37,904 nt of DNA from Pseudomonas anguilliseptica (GTDB taxonomy: Bacteria > Pseudomonadota > Gammaproteobacteria > Pseudomonadales > Pseudomonadaceae): assembly GCF_021375795.1 (NCBI RefSeq), contig NZ_JAEIOI010000009.1:1-37904 (forward strand), written 5' to 3'. A program made the position numbers and the translations under genes. The notes under the pieces were generated by a model. It ran no database searches and was not told the origin of the DNA. It saw nothing but the letters and a program-made list of their open reading frames with translations. How positions within the stretch are numbered: position 1 is the stretch's first letter; the number at the start of each line of letters is the position of its first letter. Below, one piece after another: positions 16,023-24,638 of the stretch.

Positions 16023-16058
16023 ATGATGTTTTACTTGCTTCTAGCATGCCAAGTTTAG
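16023..16058 (+). CDS. 11-residue micro-ORF (leader peptide or truncated lipoprotein)
   Basis: AAGGAG lies about six bases before ATG ATG, then MMFYLLLACQV and a TAG stop. A strong ribosome site before so short a frame is unusual. LLLAC looks like the start of a lipoprotein signal, so it may be the stump of a lipoprotein gene; a leader peptide for the gene at 16128 (69 bp downstream) is the alternative. Confidence 0.3.
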   Translation: MMFYLLLACQV

Positions 16059-16127
16059 CACTGGCTTGATTTATATATTTATTCAAATCGCCCTAGGATC
16101 GTTTAGCATCACATGACGAGCATATAG

Positions 16128-16493
16128 ATGAGTAATGAATTAGATATTAGCAAAGTCGAAGAGCGCTTGAGAATAGCTCAACTCAAAGGAGATACCGATG
16201 AGCTATCTCTACTTCTCGACAATTCCCTGTCGTTTACAGCCCTCGATGGAACGCTAGTCAGTAAAGTGGATGATTTAAACTTGCACAAGTCGCCAAACTT
16301 TTCTATAACCAAGATGAATGTGATTAATCGGTGGAGTCAGTGTTTTGAATACGCTGCTGTCGTATCCACTCTCATGAATGTTGCATTCGTCATAGACGGG
16401 GTTACTAAAAATCAAAAGATCCGATATATACGTGTCTGGTATCGGTTTGGTGATGATTGGCGCATTGTTTCAGGGAGCATGAAGGCTTGGTGA
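16128..16493 (+). CDS. NTF2-like (SnoaL/DUF4440-type) protein
   Basis: 121 aa. The N-terminal helix (ISKVEERLRIAQLKGDTDELSLLLDNSLSFTALDG) followed by DGTLVSKVDDLNLH and a run of strands ending in RVWYRFGDDWRIVSGSM is the usual layout of the NTF2-like fold, in which a cone-shaped pocket binds or modifies a small ligand. Length and order fit DUF4440/SnoaL-like proteins. No signal peptide is present. No close partner is adjacent; the convergent LysR gene ends 129 bp away. The reaction, if any, cannot be read from the sequence. Confidence 0.7.
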   Translation: MSNELDISKVEERLRIAQLKGDTDELSLLLDNSLSFTALDGTLVSKVDDLNLHKSPNFSITKMNVINRWSQCFEYAAVVSTLMNVAFVIDGVTKNQKIRYIRVWYRFGDDWRIVSGSMKAW

Positions 16494-16622
16494 CATTTTA
16501 AATTTTTGCGACAGTTTTATAAGACACACACTTTTCTAAGACCAGCAGGTAATTTCTTCATGGTGGCTGTCAGGCCAGCCAAAATCCGATGAAAATTAAT
16601 GCTGGCGGATATAGTTTCAGCA

Positions 16623-17498
16623 TCAGCGTGTAAGAGCATCACAAAGCAGATCAAAAACTATACGTATGCATCGAGCTGTGCGTAACTCCCTGTGGGTAAC
16701 CAGCCAGATCGGAAATGGAACTGGTGGCACGTCCTCAAGCACACGGACAACACCTGCGGTGTCATTAGCGATATCCTCAATCTGAGCACCTATTCCAAAA
16801 CCGTGGCGTACCATTTCCCAATGAGTCGCGGTGTTATCTGCAAAACAGCGGAAATTAGCGGCTGTTACTGGCAGACCATGAGCTTGCAGGAAGGCCAGAT
16901 AATTTCCGGATCGGTCTGCGCCAATAAAATCATGTTGTGCGATATCAGCAGCCGTGCGTGGATGGCCATTTTCGCGCACCCAACTCTCTGAAGCATAAAA
17001 ATATCCAGATGCATTGCGAACCAATCGGCCAATTAGCTCAGGTTCCGTAGGCGAAACATGGCGGATGGCAATGTCTGCCTCACGACGAAGCAAGTCACTG
17101 AGGCCATCCGTTGGAACAACATCCACAAATATTCCAGGCGCGAACTTACGGAGCCGAAGCAAGATTTTGGGGAGCAGGTAGGATGCAATCCCGTCACAAG
17201 CCGATACCGAAACAACGCCCTCTAGAGATTCCGAGCGACCTTTAGCAGAGAGCCCCAGGTCTCTCGCCGCAGCCCCCATCAGACGTGCATGCACCAATAG
17301 CTCACTGCCCGTTGACGTCAGCACCATGGCTTTGCCTACCCGCTCGAAGAGCGTCACTCCTAGGCTCTGTTCAAGCGCGGCGACCTGACGGCTGAGAGTG
17401 GATTGCGTCTGCCCGAGTTTGCGCGCTGCTGCCGACAACGAGCCGGCTTCTGCTGTCTCCAGAAAAGCTCGTAGCTGATTCCAGTCGACCTTATCCAT
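16623..17498 (-). CDS. LysR-family transcriptional regulator
   Basis: 291 aa from ATG 17498 (MDKVDWNQLRAFLETAEAGS); an upstream in-frame ATG at 17510 adds four residues. Residues about 5-62 form the winged helix-turn-helix (LSAAARKLGQTQSTLSRQVAALEQSLG), followed by the linker helix and the two-lobed effector domain from about 90 onward. It diverges from the methyltransferase gene, the classical arrangement in which a LysR protein controls its neighbour in response to an inducer. The inverted repeat at 17564-17580 in the shared region is a candidate binding site. The inducer is unknown. Confidence 0.9.
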   Translation of the reverse strand: MDKVDWNQLRAFLETAEAGSLSAAARKLGQTQSTLSRQVAALEQSLGVTLFERVGKAMVLTSTGSELLVHARLMGAAARDLGLSAKGRSESLEGVVSVSACDGIASYLLPKILLRLRKFAPGIFVDVVPTDGLSDLLRREADIAIRHVSPTEPELIGRLVRNASGYFYASESWVRENGHPRTAADIAQHDFIGADRSGNYLAFLQAHGLPVTAANFRCFADNTATHWEMVRHGFGIGAQIEDIANDTAGVVRVLEDVPPVPFPIWLVTHRELRTARCIRIVFDLLCDALTR

Positions 17499-17563
17499 GC
17501 GTAAATGCATATGTTCTCTGCAATTTATCTCAATACCGTCGGGTGATTAGCCGGGATAGTATC

Positions 17564-17580
17564 AACCCTGTTGTCGGGTT
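17564..17580. promoter_or_regulatory. Candidate LysR-regulator binding site
   Basis: AACCCTGTTGTCGGGTT forms AACCC-N7-GGGTT between the divergent starts at 17498 and 17613. Its position and dyad form suit a LysR operator, though the classical T-N11-A form was not singled out. Confidence 0.3.
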
Positions 17581-17612
17581 TCGCTATATATCCATGCAAA
17601 GGATGCACGCCC

Positions 17613-18311
17613 ATGTATTCACCTCTCATCTCTCCCAGCGACCGAGGTTCTGAAGATACAACCTCTGCTGCCATGGCCAACAAAGCACGCTTCTGGAATC
17701 GAGTTGCACGCAAATATGCGAGTGATCCTATTGCTGACCTGGGCGGTTATGAAAGGACGCTGCAGCGCGTAAAAGAAACGCTGTCAACGGAGTATGAGGT
17801 GCTGGAGATCGGTTGTGGCACAGGATCAACCGCACTGCGATTGGCTCCTGCCACGCGACGATTGGTGGCCACAGATATATCCAAACAGATGATTGCCATC
17901 GCTCGGGAGAAACTCGCTAGCCACCCGGCGCCACAACTAGATTTCAATCTGGCAGATGCTGATGGATCTTTATCAGAAGATAATGCTTACGATGTTGTCT
18001 TAGCATTTAACATGCTGCATTTAGTGTCGAGTTTATCTCAGACGCTTAAATCGGTAGTCAAGGCTCTGAAACCAGGTGGCTTACTAATCTCCAAGACACC
18101 CTGCCTGAATGAGATGAACCCCCTTATACCAAAAATTGCCTTGCCGCTGATGCGAGTTTTAGGAAAAGCTCCACCTGTTTTGTGTTTCACTGCTGCGCAG
18201 TTACAGGATGCCATGAAAAAAGCTGATTTAGAGATCATTTCTGCAGAGCGCCACGGAAGTAAAGGCAAAGATTTTCGTATTTTTATTATTGCGCGAAATA
18301 TTAATTACTGA
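17613..18311 (+). CDS. Class I SAM-dependent methyltransferase
   Basis: 232 aa from ATG 17613, with AAGGA nine bases upstream. An in-frame ATG at 17673 lacks a site. Motif I is VLEIGCGTGSTAL near residue 72, followed by an acidic residue in LVATDISKQM (ribose binding), the motif LADADG and the later VVLAFNMLHLV and LKPGGLLISKT. These are the Methyltransf_11/25 landmarks. The substrate is not indicated, and the hydrophobic C-terminal part (LIPKIALPLMRVLGKAPPVLCF) may bind a lipophilic one. It is divergent from the LysR gene that probably controls it. Confidence 0.88.
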   Translation: MYSPLISPSDRGSEDTTSAAMANKARFWNRVARKYASDPIADLGGYERTLQRVKETLSTEYEVLEIGCGTGSTALRLAPATRRLVATDISKQMIAIAREKLASHPAPQLDFNLADADGSLSEDNAYDVVLAFNMLHLVSSLSQTLKSVVKALKPGGLLISKTPCLNEMNPLIPKIALPLMRVLGKAPPVLCFTAAQLQDAMKKADLEIISAERHGSKGKDFRIFIIARNINY

Positions 18312-18431
18312 TTCTCTACGCCTAGGTCAGGCCGATTTAGCACCCAGCCAAACATAAATATAGCACAAGAAATATCTTCTAAATGGAAGTTATTTCTTCG
18401 GGCTTAACATTGTCAGAAAAGGAGTTTTAAA

Positions 18432-18722
18432 ATGAAAAAGTATGCTTTTGCCTTTATCTTTAGCGTTCAACTTGTTCTGGGTGGTTGTGCCAGCAATAGC
18501 GGCCAGTTTGGTAACCATGCGCCTCTGCCTGAGCAAAGTCAGCAGTCGAGGCTAAATGAAGAAAGTGCAGGATCATCAAATAATCCTGATGCTGGCATAA
18601 CCGTCCGGGATACTGTGGAAACAGTACAAGATATTACACAGACTGCTCGCGAAGCCAAATCTACCGTATATGAGGTAAGGCGAACCATAAATGAACTTAA
18701 AGGGCTTATGGAGGGCTGGTAA
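18432..18722 (+). CDS. Small predicted lipoprotein
   Basis: 96 aa from ATG 18432, with AAAAGGAG upstream. The N-terminus MKKYAFAFIFSVQLVLGGCA is a lipoprotein signal with lipobox LGGC, so the mature protein starts at Cys19. The rest is hydrophilic and Ser/Gln/Asn-rich, then helical (VRDTVETVQDITQTAREAKSTV). It is the first of a run of envelope genes on the same strand. No family was recognised. Confidence 0.7.
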   Translation: MKKYAFAFIFSVQLVLGGCASNSGQFGNHAPLPEQSQQSRLNEESAGSSNNPDAGITVRDTVETVQDITQTAREAKSTVYEVRRTINELKGLMEGW

Positions 18723-18723
18723 T

Positions 18724-19332
18724 TTGAGAACTTATGCAGTTTCATATTGCGCCGCGTTAATGACTCTTGTGCTTTTCCCGTTCGATGCCCAAGCTCGTCC
18801 ATGTGTAGAGAGGGTTTGCCTGGGGGATTCAATAAATGCGGTTAAAGCATTCAGGTACGAACCTGTCGAGTCATTTGGGCGTCAATTATCCCCGCGCCAG
18901 AAACGGAAATTAGATGCTGCCTACCCAAGGTACCCGGCAGAGTTGGCTATGCCACTTTTACAGGGTAGATTTGATAATAGAATACTTATGATGTTGCCTG
19001 CAGTGAATAAAGCTTGCTCGCCTAGAAGCATGATCGGAAAAGCGCTTGAGCCTGCAGGTGTGCAAACACAATTTACATTGCAACTTGATACGACAGGGAA
19101 TTGGAAGGTTGTGGGTATTGCCCAGGTTTTCCCATCTCTAAATCGCGATGAATTGAGTAGGCTCAATGTCGAGCTGGATAAGAAGTACGGTAAATATTCA
19201 ATACACTCTACAAATAAAGTTTCACATTATGCGTATGTCTTCAATCCCAATCTGGCGAAACCCTATTTTGTGCTGACTCAACCCCTGCCAGATGAAAAAG
19301 CGTTGGAAAGATACAAGCACAATTGTGCTTGA
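18724..19332 (+). CDS. Predicted secreted/periplasmic protein
   Basis: 202 aa if started at TTG 18724, one base after the preceding stop and with GGAGGG upstream; ATG 18691 would overlap the lipoprotein gene and spoil the signal peptide. The N-terminus MRTYAVSYCAALMTLVLFPF followed by DAQA is a Sec signal with likely cleavage after AQA. The mature part has four cysteines (CVERVC, KACS, final NCA) that could form disulfides, as expected for a periplasmic protein. No known domain was recognised. It is the second gene of the envelope run. Confidence 0.65.
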   Translation: MRTYAVSYCAALMTLVLFPFDAQARPCVERVCLGDSINAVKAFRYEPVESFGRQLSPRQKRKLDAAYPRYPAELAMPLLQGRFDNRILMMLPAVNKACSPRSMIGKALEPAGVQTQFTLQLDTTGNWKVVGIAQVFPSLNRDELSRLNVELDKKYGKYSIHSTNKVSHYAYVFNPNLAKPYFVLTQPLPDEKALERYKHNCA

Positions 19333-19442
19333 TGAATATCCGGTATTGTGTGCCTTTTCTATCCTGAGGGGCAATAAGATCTATCAACCGGTCAGCACTC
19401 ATATCTGATGCTTGGATTTTTATCTTGGGGCCGGGAGGTGAA

Positions 19443-20387
19443 ATGATAAAAAATATACTAGTCTCAGCTTCGGTAATTGTAGTAGTCGCAATTCTTGCCT
19501 ATCTGATTACCCCAGACTCAAAGCTATATAGCTACTTTGTTGGGGTTGAGCGCGTCTATGCCGGGCTTGAACTAAAAAAACTAGAAGTCGATGGATTGGA
19601 AGTTGAGTATCTTCGCGGAGGAAGTGGCCACCCTTTAATTTTGCTGCATGGTTTTGGAGCAAACAAAGATAACTGGAATCGAATTTCGAGATACCTTGTA
19701 CAAAACTTTGATGTGGTAGCGATCGATTTGCCAGGATTTGGCAATAGCACAAAGAGCCCTGATATAGATTATGACGTTCGCACCCAGGTTGAAAGACTCA
19801 GGTCGATAGTTGATGCGTTAAATATAGATAACTTTAATATGGCAGGTAGCTCAATGGGCGGGTATATTGCAGGTAATTTCGCTGCAAAATACCCGGAAAA
19901 TGTTCAGAGCCTATGGCTAATTAGTCCATTTGGCGTTAAAGATTCTGAACTGAGCGAAATGTTTGAGCTTACCCAAAAGGGCCTGCATCCAGTTGTTTTA
20001 CCGAGAACCGGAAGAGAGTTCGCAGAGTTAATGGGTTACTTATTTGTTAGCCCTCCATATATCCCTTCTCCGATCCTCGATCATTTGGCTGCTGAGTCTG
20101 AGTTAAACATTGATGTGAATGAGAAAGCATTCAATCAGATACATAGAATGAAGGGTGGAACGCCACACCCAGAACTGCCGCTGGATAAAATCCTCGCATC
20201 TTACACTGGTCCAGTGCTTATATCTTGGGGCGAGAGAGATAGGATTTTACATTGGACCGGTTCTTTGGCTCTAAAAAAAGCAATTCCACATGCAAAAATT
20301 GAAATAATTAAGAATACAGGTCACTTGCCTATGGTGGAGTCTCCTGAGAAGACTGCTATGTCATTTTTGTCATTTTATGGAGACTAA
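19443..20387 (+). CDS. Membrane-anchored alpha/beta hydrolase
   Basis: 314 aa from ATG 19443, preceded by GGGAGGTG. Residues about 4-24 (ILVSASVIVVVAILAYLI) are an N-terminal membrane anchor or uncleaved signal. The alpha/beta hydrolase fold follows: oxyanion motif LLHGFGANKDNW near 66, nucleophile elbow GSSMGG near 138, Asp in GERDRI near 262 and His in NTGHLPMVE near 296. The catalytic triad is complete. Anchored hydrolases of this type are often lipases or esterases (ABHD6-like). The small lipoprotein gene starts 3 bp after its stop, so they are co-transcribed. Confidence 0.85.
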   Translation: MIKNILVSASVIVVVAILAYLITPDSKLYSYFVGVERVYAGLELKKLEVDGLEVEYLRGGSGHPLILLHGFGANKDNWNRISRYLVQNFDVVAIDLPGFGNSTKSPDIDYDVRTQVERLRSIVDALNIDNFNMAGSSMGGYIAGNFAAKYPENVQSLWLISPFGVKDSELSEMFELTQKGLHPVVLPRTGREFAELMGYLFVSPPYIPSPILDHLAAESELNIDVNEKAFNQIHRMKGGTPHPELPLDKILASYTGPVLISWGERDRILHWTGSLALKKAIPHAKIEIIKNTGHLPMVESPEKTAMSFLSFYGD

Positions 20388-20390
20388 GTT

Positions 20391-20687
20391 GTGCGTTCAT
20401 TTTTTATGATAGTGACTACTATAGCGGTTGCAAAAATAATGGTTGGTTGCTCTTCAATTGCAGCGAGCACAAATATACTCAGTGACAGTGACATTTTGTC
20501 AATGTCAGCGGGTGGATTAGGGTATCCAGTGAGTGAGCTTCAGATTATGGATAAGCGCATTAACGGAACCGATACTTATGTGGCCTTGAGGGCGCGGGAT
20601 GGCAAAGATTATACATGCGTTATCAATGGCGGGAATTTACTAAGCTTTGAAATGACTAATCCGGCTATTTGTCGATCAAAAAGGTAA
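20391..20687 (+). CDS. Small predicted lipoprotein
   Basis: 98 aa from GTG 20391, with GGAG nine bases upstream. The hydrophobic N-terminus ends in IMVGCSS, a reasonable lipobox with Cys20 as the lipid-bearing residue. The mature part is short and ends in a region with two further cysteines (YTCVING, AICRSK). It follows the hydrolase gene by 3 bp and is probably translated with it; it could act as a partner or chaperone of the hydrolase, but no family was recognised. Confidence 0.65.
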   Translation: MRSFFMIVTTIAVAKIMVGCSSIAASTNILSDSDILSMSAGGLGYPVSELQIMDKRINGTDTYVALRARDGKDYTCVINGGNLLSFEMTNPAICRSKR

Positions 20688-20787
20688 AATTTAACCATCG
20701 AGTTAATACACGATCCTAGCAAGATATTTATCCAGTTGCATTTCGCACTCAGGCATCTATATCAGTTTTCGTTATTTCGGAGATTTT

Positions 20788-21156
20788 ATGCGGCATAATT
20801 TTTCACAAAAAATAGCTTCGTGCATTAAATATGAAATAGCAAGAGCTAATAATGCTAGGGTCGCGGGAAACTATCAGCGTGAATTCATCCATCTTGAGCG
20901 CGCCCATGTGCTTGGCCAAGAGTCTACATTTTGGCATATCAAGGTTCATTTCCTTATGTTGATGTGGGCCTTCCGTAACAACTCAATAAGAGAAATTTTT
21001 GGTCAAATAATCCGTATTCTCGGGGCGGTAGTTGTAACTCCATTAGGTTTGGTGCCATTAGGGAACACTGGAGGATCAAATGTCAGTCCGTTCAAAAAGA
21101 TGCCGATTGATACAGAGTTGGATTCGCTGATCAAGAAAGCAAAGTCTGGTTCTTAA
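20788..21156 (+). CDS. DUF3703 family protein
   Basis: 122 aa from ATG 20788, preceded by CGGAG. The sequence matches DUF3703 proteins by HLERAHVLGQESTFWHIKVHFLMLMWAFR, followed by a hydrophobic segment (ILGAVVVTPLGLVPLGNTGGSNVSPFKKMPI). The family is small, often lies in metal-resistance or accessory operons, and has no settled function. The protein is probably membrane-associated through the middle segment. It stands 100 bp after the lipoprotein gene and may be the last gene of the run. Confidence 0.8.
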   Translation: MRHNFSQKIASCIKYEIARANNARVAGNYQREFIHLERAHVLGQESTFWHIKVHFLMLMWAFRNNSIREIFGQIIRILGAVVVTPLGLVPLGNTGGSNVSPFKKMPIDTELDSLIKKAKSGS

Positions 21157-21477
21157 TAACGGCTGATCCCGATATATAGCGGATTTATTAACTAAAGATA
21201 TGGGGTCGCTGCTCCTGCAGTGAGGACTTTTTGATATTTTATTGGGCTGCTTATAACAAAAAAGATTTTTTATATTGACACTGAATCACCCCTTGTTTCG
21301 CACTCACTTTGAATGTCCGCTTATGGCCGAAGGCGGACTTCCGCGGACGGCAGCTCCCGGCCAAAAGCAGCCGCTCACATCAGGCTGTTATCGTCCCTTT
21401 ACAACGGGCGAAGATGTCTACGAAGTTAAGGTCGCCCTCCACTCATACTGAAACGCCTCTCGATGCGAGTGGATACC
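21157..21477. other. Intergenic region with a repeat element
   Basis: No gene is supported. The main content is the repeat at 21315-21370. An open frame through the repeat (starting MNVRLWPKADFRG) is the well-known artefact that this kind of repeat produces and is not taken as a gene. Confidence 0.6.
21315..21370 (+). repeat. Dispersed intergenic repeat, copy 2, with hairpin
   Basis: GTCCGC and GCGGAC (21315-21338) form a hairpin around TTATGGCCGAAG. The core CCGGCCAAAAGCAG follows within 21349-21370 and is shared with the copies at 15494 and 34562. Confidence 0.55.
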
Positions 21478-22602
21478 TCAACTTATGCCCGCAAGGCGTT
21501 TCAGGCTCTCAATCACATCTGCTGGCTCGCTATTACTCATAGCAGCTGCTAGACGCATTAGCACCTGGTCGCGACGCACCTGAAACTGCGGTAACGCATA
21601 AACAGCACCAATCAGTTCACGCAATGTTATTGGGACCCCCCAATACGCCTTAAGAGCAATAGCAAAGGGCTTGGCATAGTCGTCGCATGCCTGGATGACA
21701 GCGCCGTCGTCCAGATGGTTGCCACGCTCTGCCCATATTTGTACCTGCTGCAAAACACATAATTCCCCCAGTCGATGCAGTATTGCCGCTGCCTGCAAGG
21801 CACCATGCTCTACACCAGCCTGCCGGGCCAATTGCACGACCCTTTCAGCCAGTCGCTCCGAGGCATCCAGATGCTCTTGAATGAAGACAGAGAGCAGCAA
21901 ATTTGTAGAACTGCTGGTCTGCCGCAGTGCCAGAGCAATTGCCAGATTGAGGCTAGTGCGCCCGCCTAAGCGCTTCAGTGCGTCTACCAAGCTGGCACAG
22001 CGCTGCTCTCCCAATAGATAGGCTGGGCTGTTGGCTGCAGCAATCAGATAAGTACAGAGAGCGGGGTCGTGTTGCCATTCCTCGGCCAACTCTCGAAAAT
22101 CCAACGGAGTACCGAGGGCAGCCAGCATCAACCGATCCTTGACTTGGTGCATCAACGGTAAATCCAGATCCGCGGCGGACCGACCGGACAAGAATGTCGT
22201 CAGGTCCTCACGAACCAGTTCATGAGCCACAGTCGTATTATCCGCCGGCAGGAGGCTCTCCAGGCACTCCAGTACTTTTGGCACATCGAAGGGTTTGGTG
22301 ATGTAAGCACTAATAGCCAACGGTCTGATTGCAAGAACGCTTTCACGATCCGCACGACCAGTAATCATGACCAGCGGCGTTTCCTTGTCATGCTTACGAA
22401 TCAACTGAAACAACGTCAGGCCAGAGTCATCGGGAAGGTTCCAGTCGGCCAGTATGAGTTGATATTTGTTGCTCTGCCATCCGGCATAAGCGCTTTTGAC
22501 ATCCCCGTAACAATCAACCTCTGCACCTGGCCTCTTACTCAACACCAGCTGCTTAAGCAAACCTGCCAACCAAGGGTCGTCATCCACAACCATCACACGC
22601 AT
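21478..22602 (-). CDS. Response regulator with HDOD output domain
   Basis: 374 aa. The receiver domain (1-120) has VVDDDP, the phospho-acceptor Asp in LILADWNLPDDSG, Thr in VMITGR and Lys in YITKPFD. The rest is an HDOD domain (about 150-350: LMHQVKDRL, DPALCTYLIAAANSPAYL, LGGRTSLNLAIALAL), a relative of HD hydrolases without the catalytic His-Asp, used in signalling and motility control. It is on the same strand as the kinase operon but 374 bp downstream, with an integrase remnant between, so it probably has its own promoter. It may be one output of the kinases. Confidence 0.88.
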   Translation of the reverse strand: MRVMVVDDDPWLAGLLKQLVLSKRPGAEVDCYGDVKSAYAGWQSNKYQLILADWNLPDDSGLTLFQLIRKHDKETPLVMITGRADRESVLAIRPLAISAYITKPFDVPKVLECLESLLPADNTTVAHELVREDLTTFLSGRSAADLDLPLMHQVKDRLMLAALGTPLDFRELAEEWQHDPALCTYLIAAANSPAYLLGEQRCASLVDALKRLGGRTSLNLAIALALRQTSSSTNLLLSVFIQEHLDASERLAERVVQLARQAGVEHGALQAAAILHRLGELCVLQQVQIWAERGNHLDDGAVIQACDDYAKPFAIALKAYWGVPITLRELIGAVYALPQFQVRRDQVLMRLAAAMSNSEPADVIESLKRLAGIS

Positions 22603-22976
22603 TGACGTTTCTTCCCAATCCTTGAACCTTCAAAAAAGATAGGCACATGCCCTGAATTGTCCCTACTGCCGTAGACACTCCAACCAGTGGTGAGACGAAT
22701 CTACGCTAGACAAGTGCACGCTTCTGGTGAGTTAGCGACCACCGCAATAGCTCGCCATCCCCGCCTGGAGGACCCACCATGCCCTTCGACGAAGAACCCA
22801 AGGGCTGCTCAACTAGTGCTTGGCCAGACGAGGCTGGATGTCACTTTTCGATACATTGGGCTCAAGGTAGACGGCTCCTTGGAGATGGCGATGGAAAGGG
22901 TAGTCCGTCGCTAACCAGCCAATAGCAGCCACACTAAAATCGGTATGCTGAGCCATCCAATTAAGAAGCCTGAAAT
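22603..22976. other. Intergenic region with an integrase remnant
   Basis: This stretch separates the diguanylate cyclase gene from the HDOD gene. Apart from the plus-strand integrase remnant at 22783-22914 nothing is supported; no clear terminator for the kinase operon was found. Confidence 0.5.
22783..22914 (+). pseudogene. Tyrosine recombinase 3'-end remnant
   Basis: In frame to the TAA at 22912-22914, the translation includes STKNPRAAQLVLGQTRLD and then VTFRYIGLKVDGSLEMA. This matches the C-terminal end of integrases of the kind that read NLRAVQLLLGHTK...TVRYLGIEVDDALE. The nucleophile Tyr is kept (FRYIG) but the preceding His of LGHT is Gln (LGQT). Upstream there is no catalytic Arg or any earlier integrase part, so only the last ~43 codons survive. 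It is on the opposite strand to the signalling genes and marks a past integration. Confidence 0.75.
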
Positions 22977-24638
22977 TTATATCTCAGCCAAACATACCCT
23001 ATTCCGCCCCGTATTTTTTGCAGCGTAGAGTGCCTTATCGGCAGCGTCGATAAGCGCACTGGCTTCCAGCTCAACACATGATGCTATGCCTGCACTCAAG
23101 CTGGCATTGAAATCTCCCATCTCACTGGAGAAGCTTATTCGCGAGAACTGCTGACGAATTTGGTCCAGTATCTGTACTGCTTGAGCTCCACTGCACTCGG
23201 GCAGTACTGCCAGGAATTCTTCACCGCCGTAGCGACCAATAACGTCGACTCTGCGGAGTCTTTGCCTGAGCAGATTAGCGAGTGCCCGAATCACGTTGTC
23301 ACCAATACCATGACCGTATGAATCGTTGACCTTCTTGAAATGGTCAATATCCAGCATCACCACGCTTACAGGCTTGCCTGTACGCATTGCGCGCTCCTGC
23401 TCTACCGCAACCTGCTCCTTGATATCCGCATGCTTCAGCAGCCCCGTCAGGCTGTCTCGAGACAACGCATTGCTGAGTAGTCTTGCCCTCTGTGCCCTGG
23501 CAAACACTGTAGCGATAAGACTCTTATCGGATATGGGCTTGGTGACGAAGTCATCACCCGCCTTAAGCAAGGCACTCATTTGCAAGCCGATATCGGTTTC
23601 GGCCGAAAGATAGATGATCGGTATTCGGATCCAGTCATCGTTGAAGCGGATCATCTGGGCAAGCTCGGGCCCCGAGCTGCCGGGCATGTTCACATCCAGC
23701 AGCAGAACCTCTGGACTGAATTGAGCAATGGTCTCAAGTAGCTGGCTCGGCTCATTGACTACCTCAACCAGCATATTTGCCGCGCTCAGCACCAAGCGAT
23801 AGTGATTGGCCAACTCATAGTCATCATCAACGATCAACACTCGATAGGGAGTCCCCCCTTGTTGGGCGAAACACCTATCAAGACGACTCTCAAGCTTGGC
23901 CACATCAACAGGTTTGCTGAAAAAACCGACGGCACCAAGGCGTGCCGCCTGTAGCTGAGTATCGAAGTCATCCTGCGTCGTCAGCACCAGCAACGGAGGC
24001 ACCTGCGGGAGACGAGCAAGCAGTGAGGCCGCGTAATCCAATCCGCTCTGCTGAGCGGTGCCGAGATTGACGTCGACAATCAAAGCATCAGGACTCTGCC
24101 GCGCTATCGCCTCATCAAGTTCGGTAGTGCAAATAAAGTGGCGAGCTTGATAGCCGAACGTCGAGAGCGTTCGACGGATGCTCTCACCCACACTTTCTTC
24201 ATCCTCGAGGATGTAGATGAGACGGGAGCCTTCGTTCGGGGCGCTGCTGCGCGACAGCTCGATAGGGGCGGGAGCAGGATTCACCTTTACTGCTAGATCT
24301 GAAGTGCACGCCAGTGCCTGGATATCATCAACAAAAGTGTCCAATCCCTTGCGCTGCAACTCTAGACTGCTGAGCCATTGCTGCGAGTGCTGCTCAAGCA
24401 ATCGAGCTTGATCTCCCAGCTCCTTGAAGCCGAAGGTCCCTGCACTACCCGCTAGCTTATGCAGCTGGTTGCGCAGATCCTGTAGGTGCTCAAGCTGCTC
24501 TGTTGGATCAGAGGCACGCTGCAACTGCTGCGCCCTATCTGCCAGCTGAGGCAGCTCTTCCTTGAGGCGCTGGGCAAACTGCTCGCCCAACAGCTGTAAC
24601 TGAGCTTGCAGGTCAGCCAACTGCTTCTGTCTATCCAT
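22977..24638 (-). CDS. Hpt-REC-REC-GGDEF diguanylate cyclase
   Basis: 553 aa from ATG 24638, with TTTGGAG eight bases upstream. An N-terminal Hpt-like domain has LHKLAGSAGTFGF (His near 63). Receiver 1 follows (YILEDEES, ALIVDVNLG, FFSKPVD), then receiver 2 (LIVDDDYEL, LLLDVNMPG, FVTKPISD), then a GGDEF domain with the active site RYGGEEF. Just before it, RRVD is an intact RxxD inhibitory site, so the enzyme should make c-di-GMP and be feedback-limited by it. The start overlaps the lone receiver gene by 8 bp. It is the likely end point of the phosphorelay from the four upstream kinases. Confidence 0.92.
   Translation of the reverse strand: MDRQKQLADLQAQLQLLGEQFAQRLKEELPQLADRAQQLQRASDPTEQLEHLQDLRNQLHKLAGSAGTFGFKELGDQARLLEQHSQQWLSSLELQRKGLDTFVDDIQALACTSDLAVKVNPAPAPIELSRSSAPNEGSRLIYILEDEESVGESIRRTLSTFGYQARHFICTTELDEAIARQSPDALIVDVNLGTAQQSGLDYAASLLARLPQVPPLLVLTTQDDFDTQLQAARLGAVGFFSKPVDVAKLESRLDRCFAQQGGTPYRVLIVDDDYELANHYRLVLSAANMLVEVVNEPSQLLETIAQFSPEVLLLDVNMPGSSGPELAQMIRFNDDWIRIPIIYLSAETDIGLQMSALLKAGDDFVTKPISDKSLIATVFARAQRARLLSNALSRDSLTGLLKHADIKEQVAVEQERAMRTGKPVSVVMLDIDHFKKVNDSYGHGIGDNVIRALANLLRQRLRRVDVIGRYGGEEFLAVLPECSGAQAVQILDQIRQQFSRISFSSEMGDFNASLSAGIASCVELEASALIDAADKALYAAKNTGRNRVCLAEI

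Larger units (their letters stand above)
15305..16127. other. 823-bp AT-rich intergenic region
   Basis: No ordinary-sized gene is seen. It holds the inverted repeat at 15326-15343, a dispersed repeat at 15494-15515, a hairpin AAACACCA-AAGCC-TGGTGTTT at 15859-15879 and a micro-ORF at 16023-16058. The base composition is clearly more AT-rich than the repair genes to the left. It could contain the attachment site of the recombinase, or decayed genes. Confidence 0.5.

Noticed and set aside
21309..21542. Plus-strand open frame starting MNVRLWPKADFRG
   Set aside because: It arises from the intergenic repeat and runs into the HDOD gene on the other strand.
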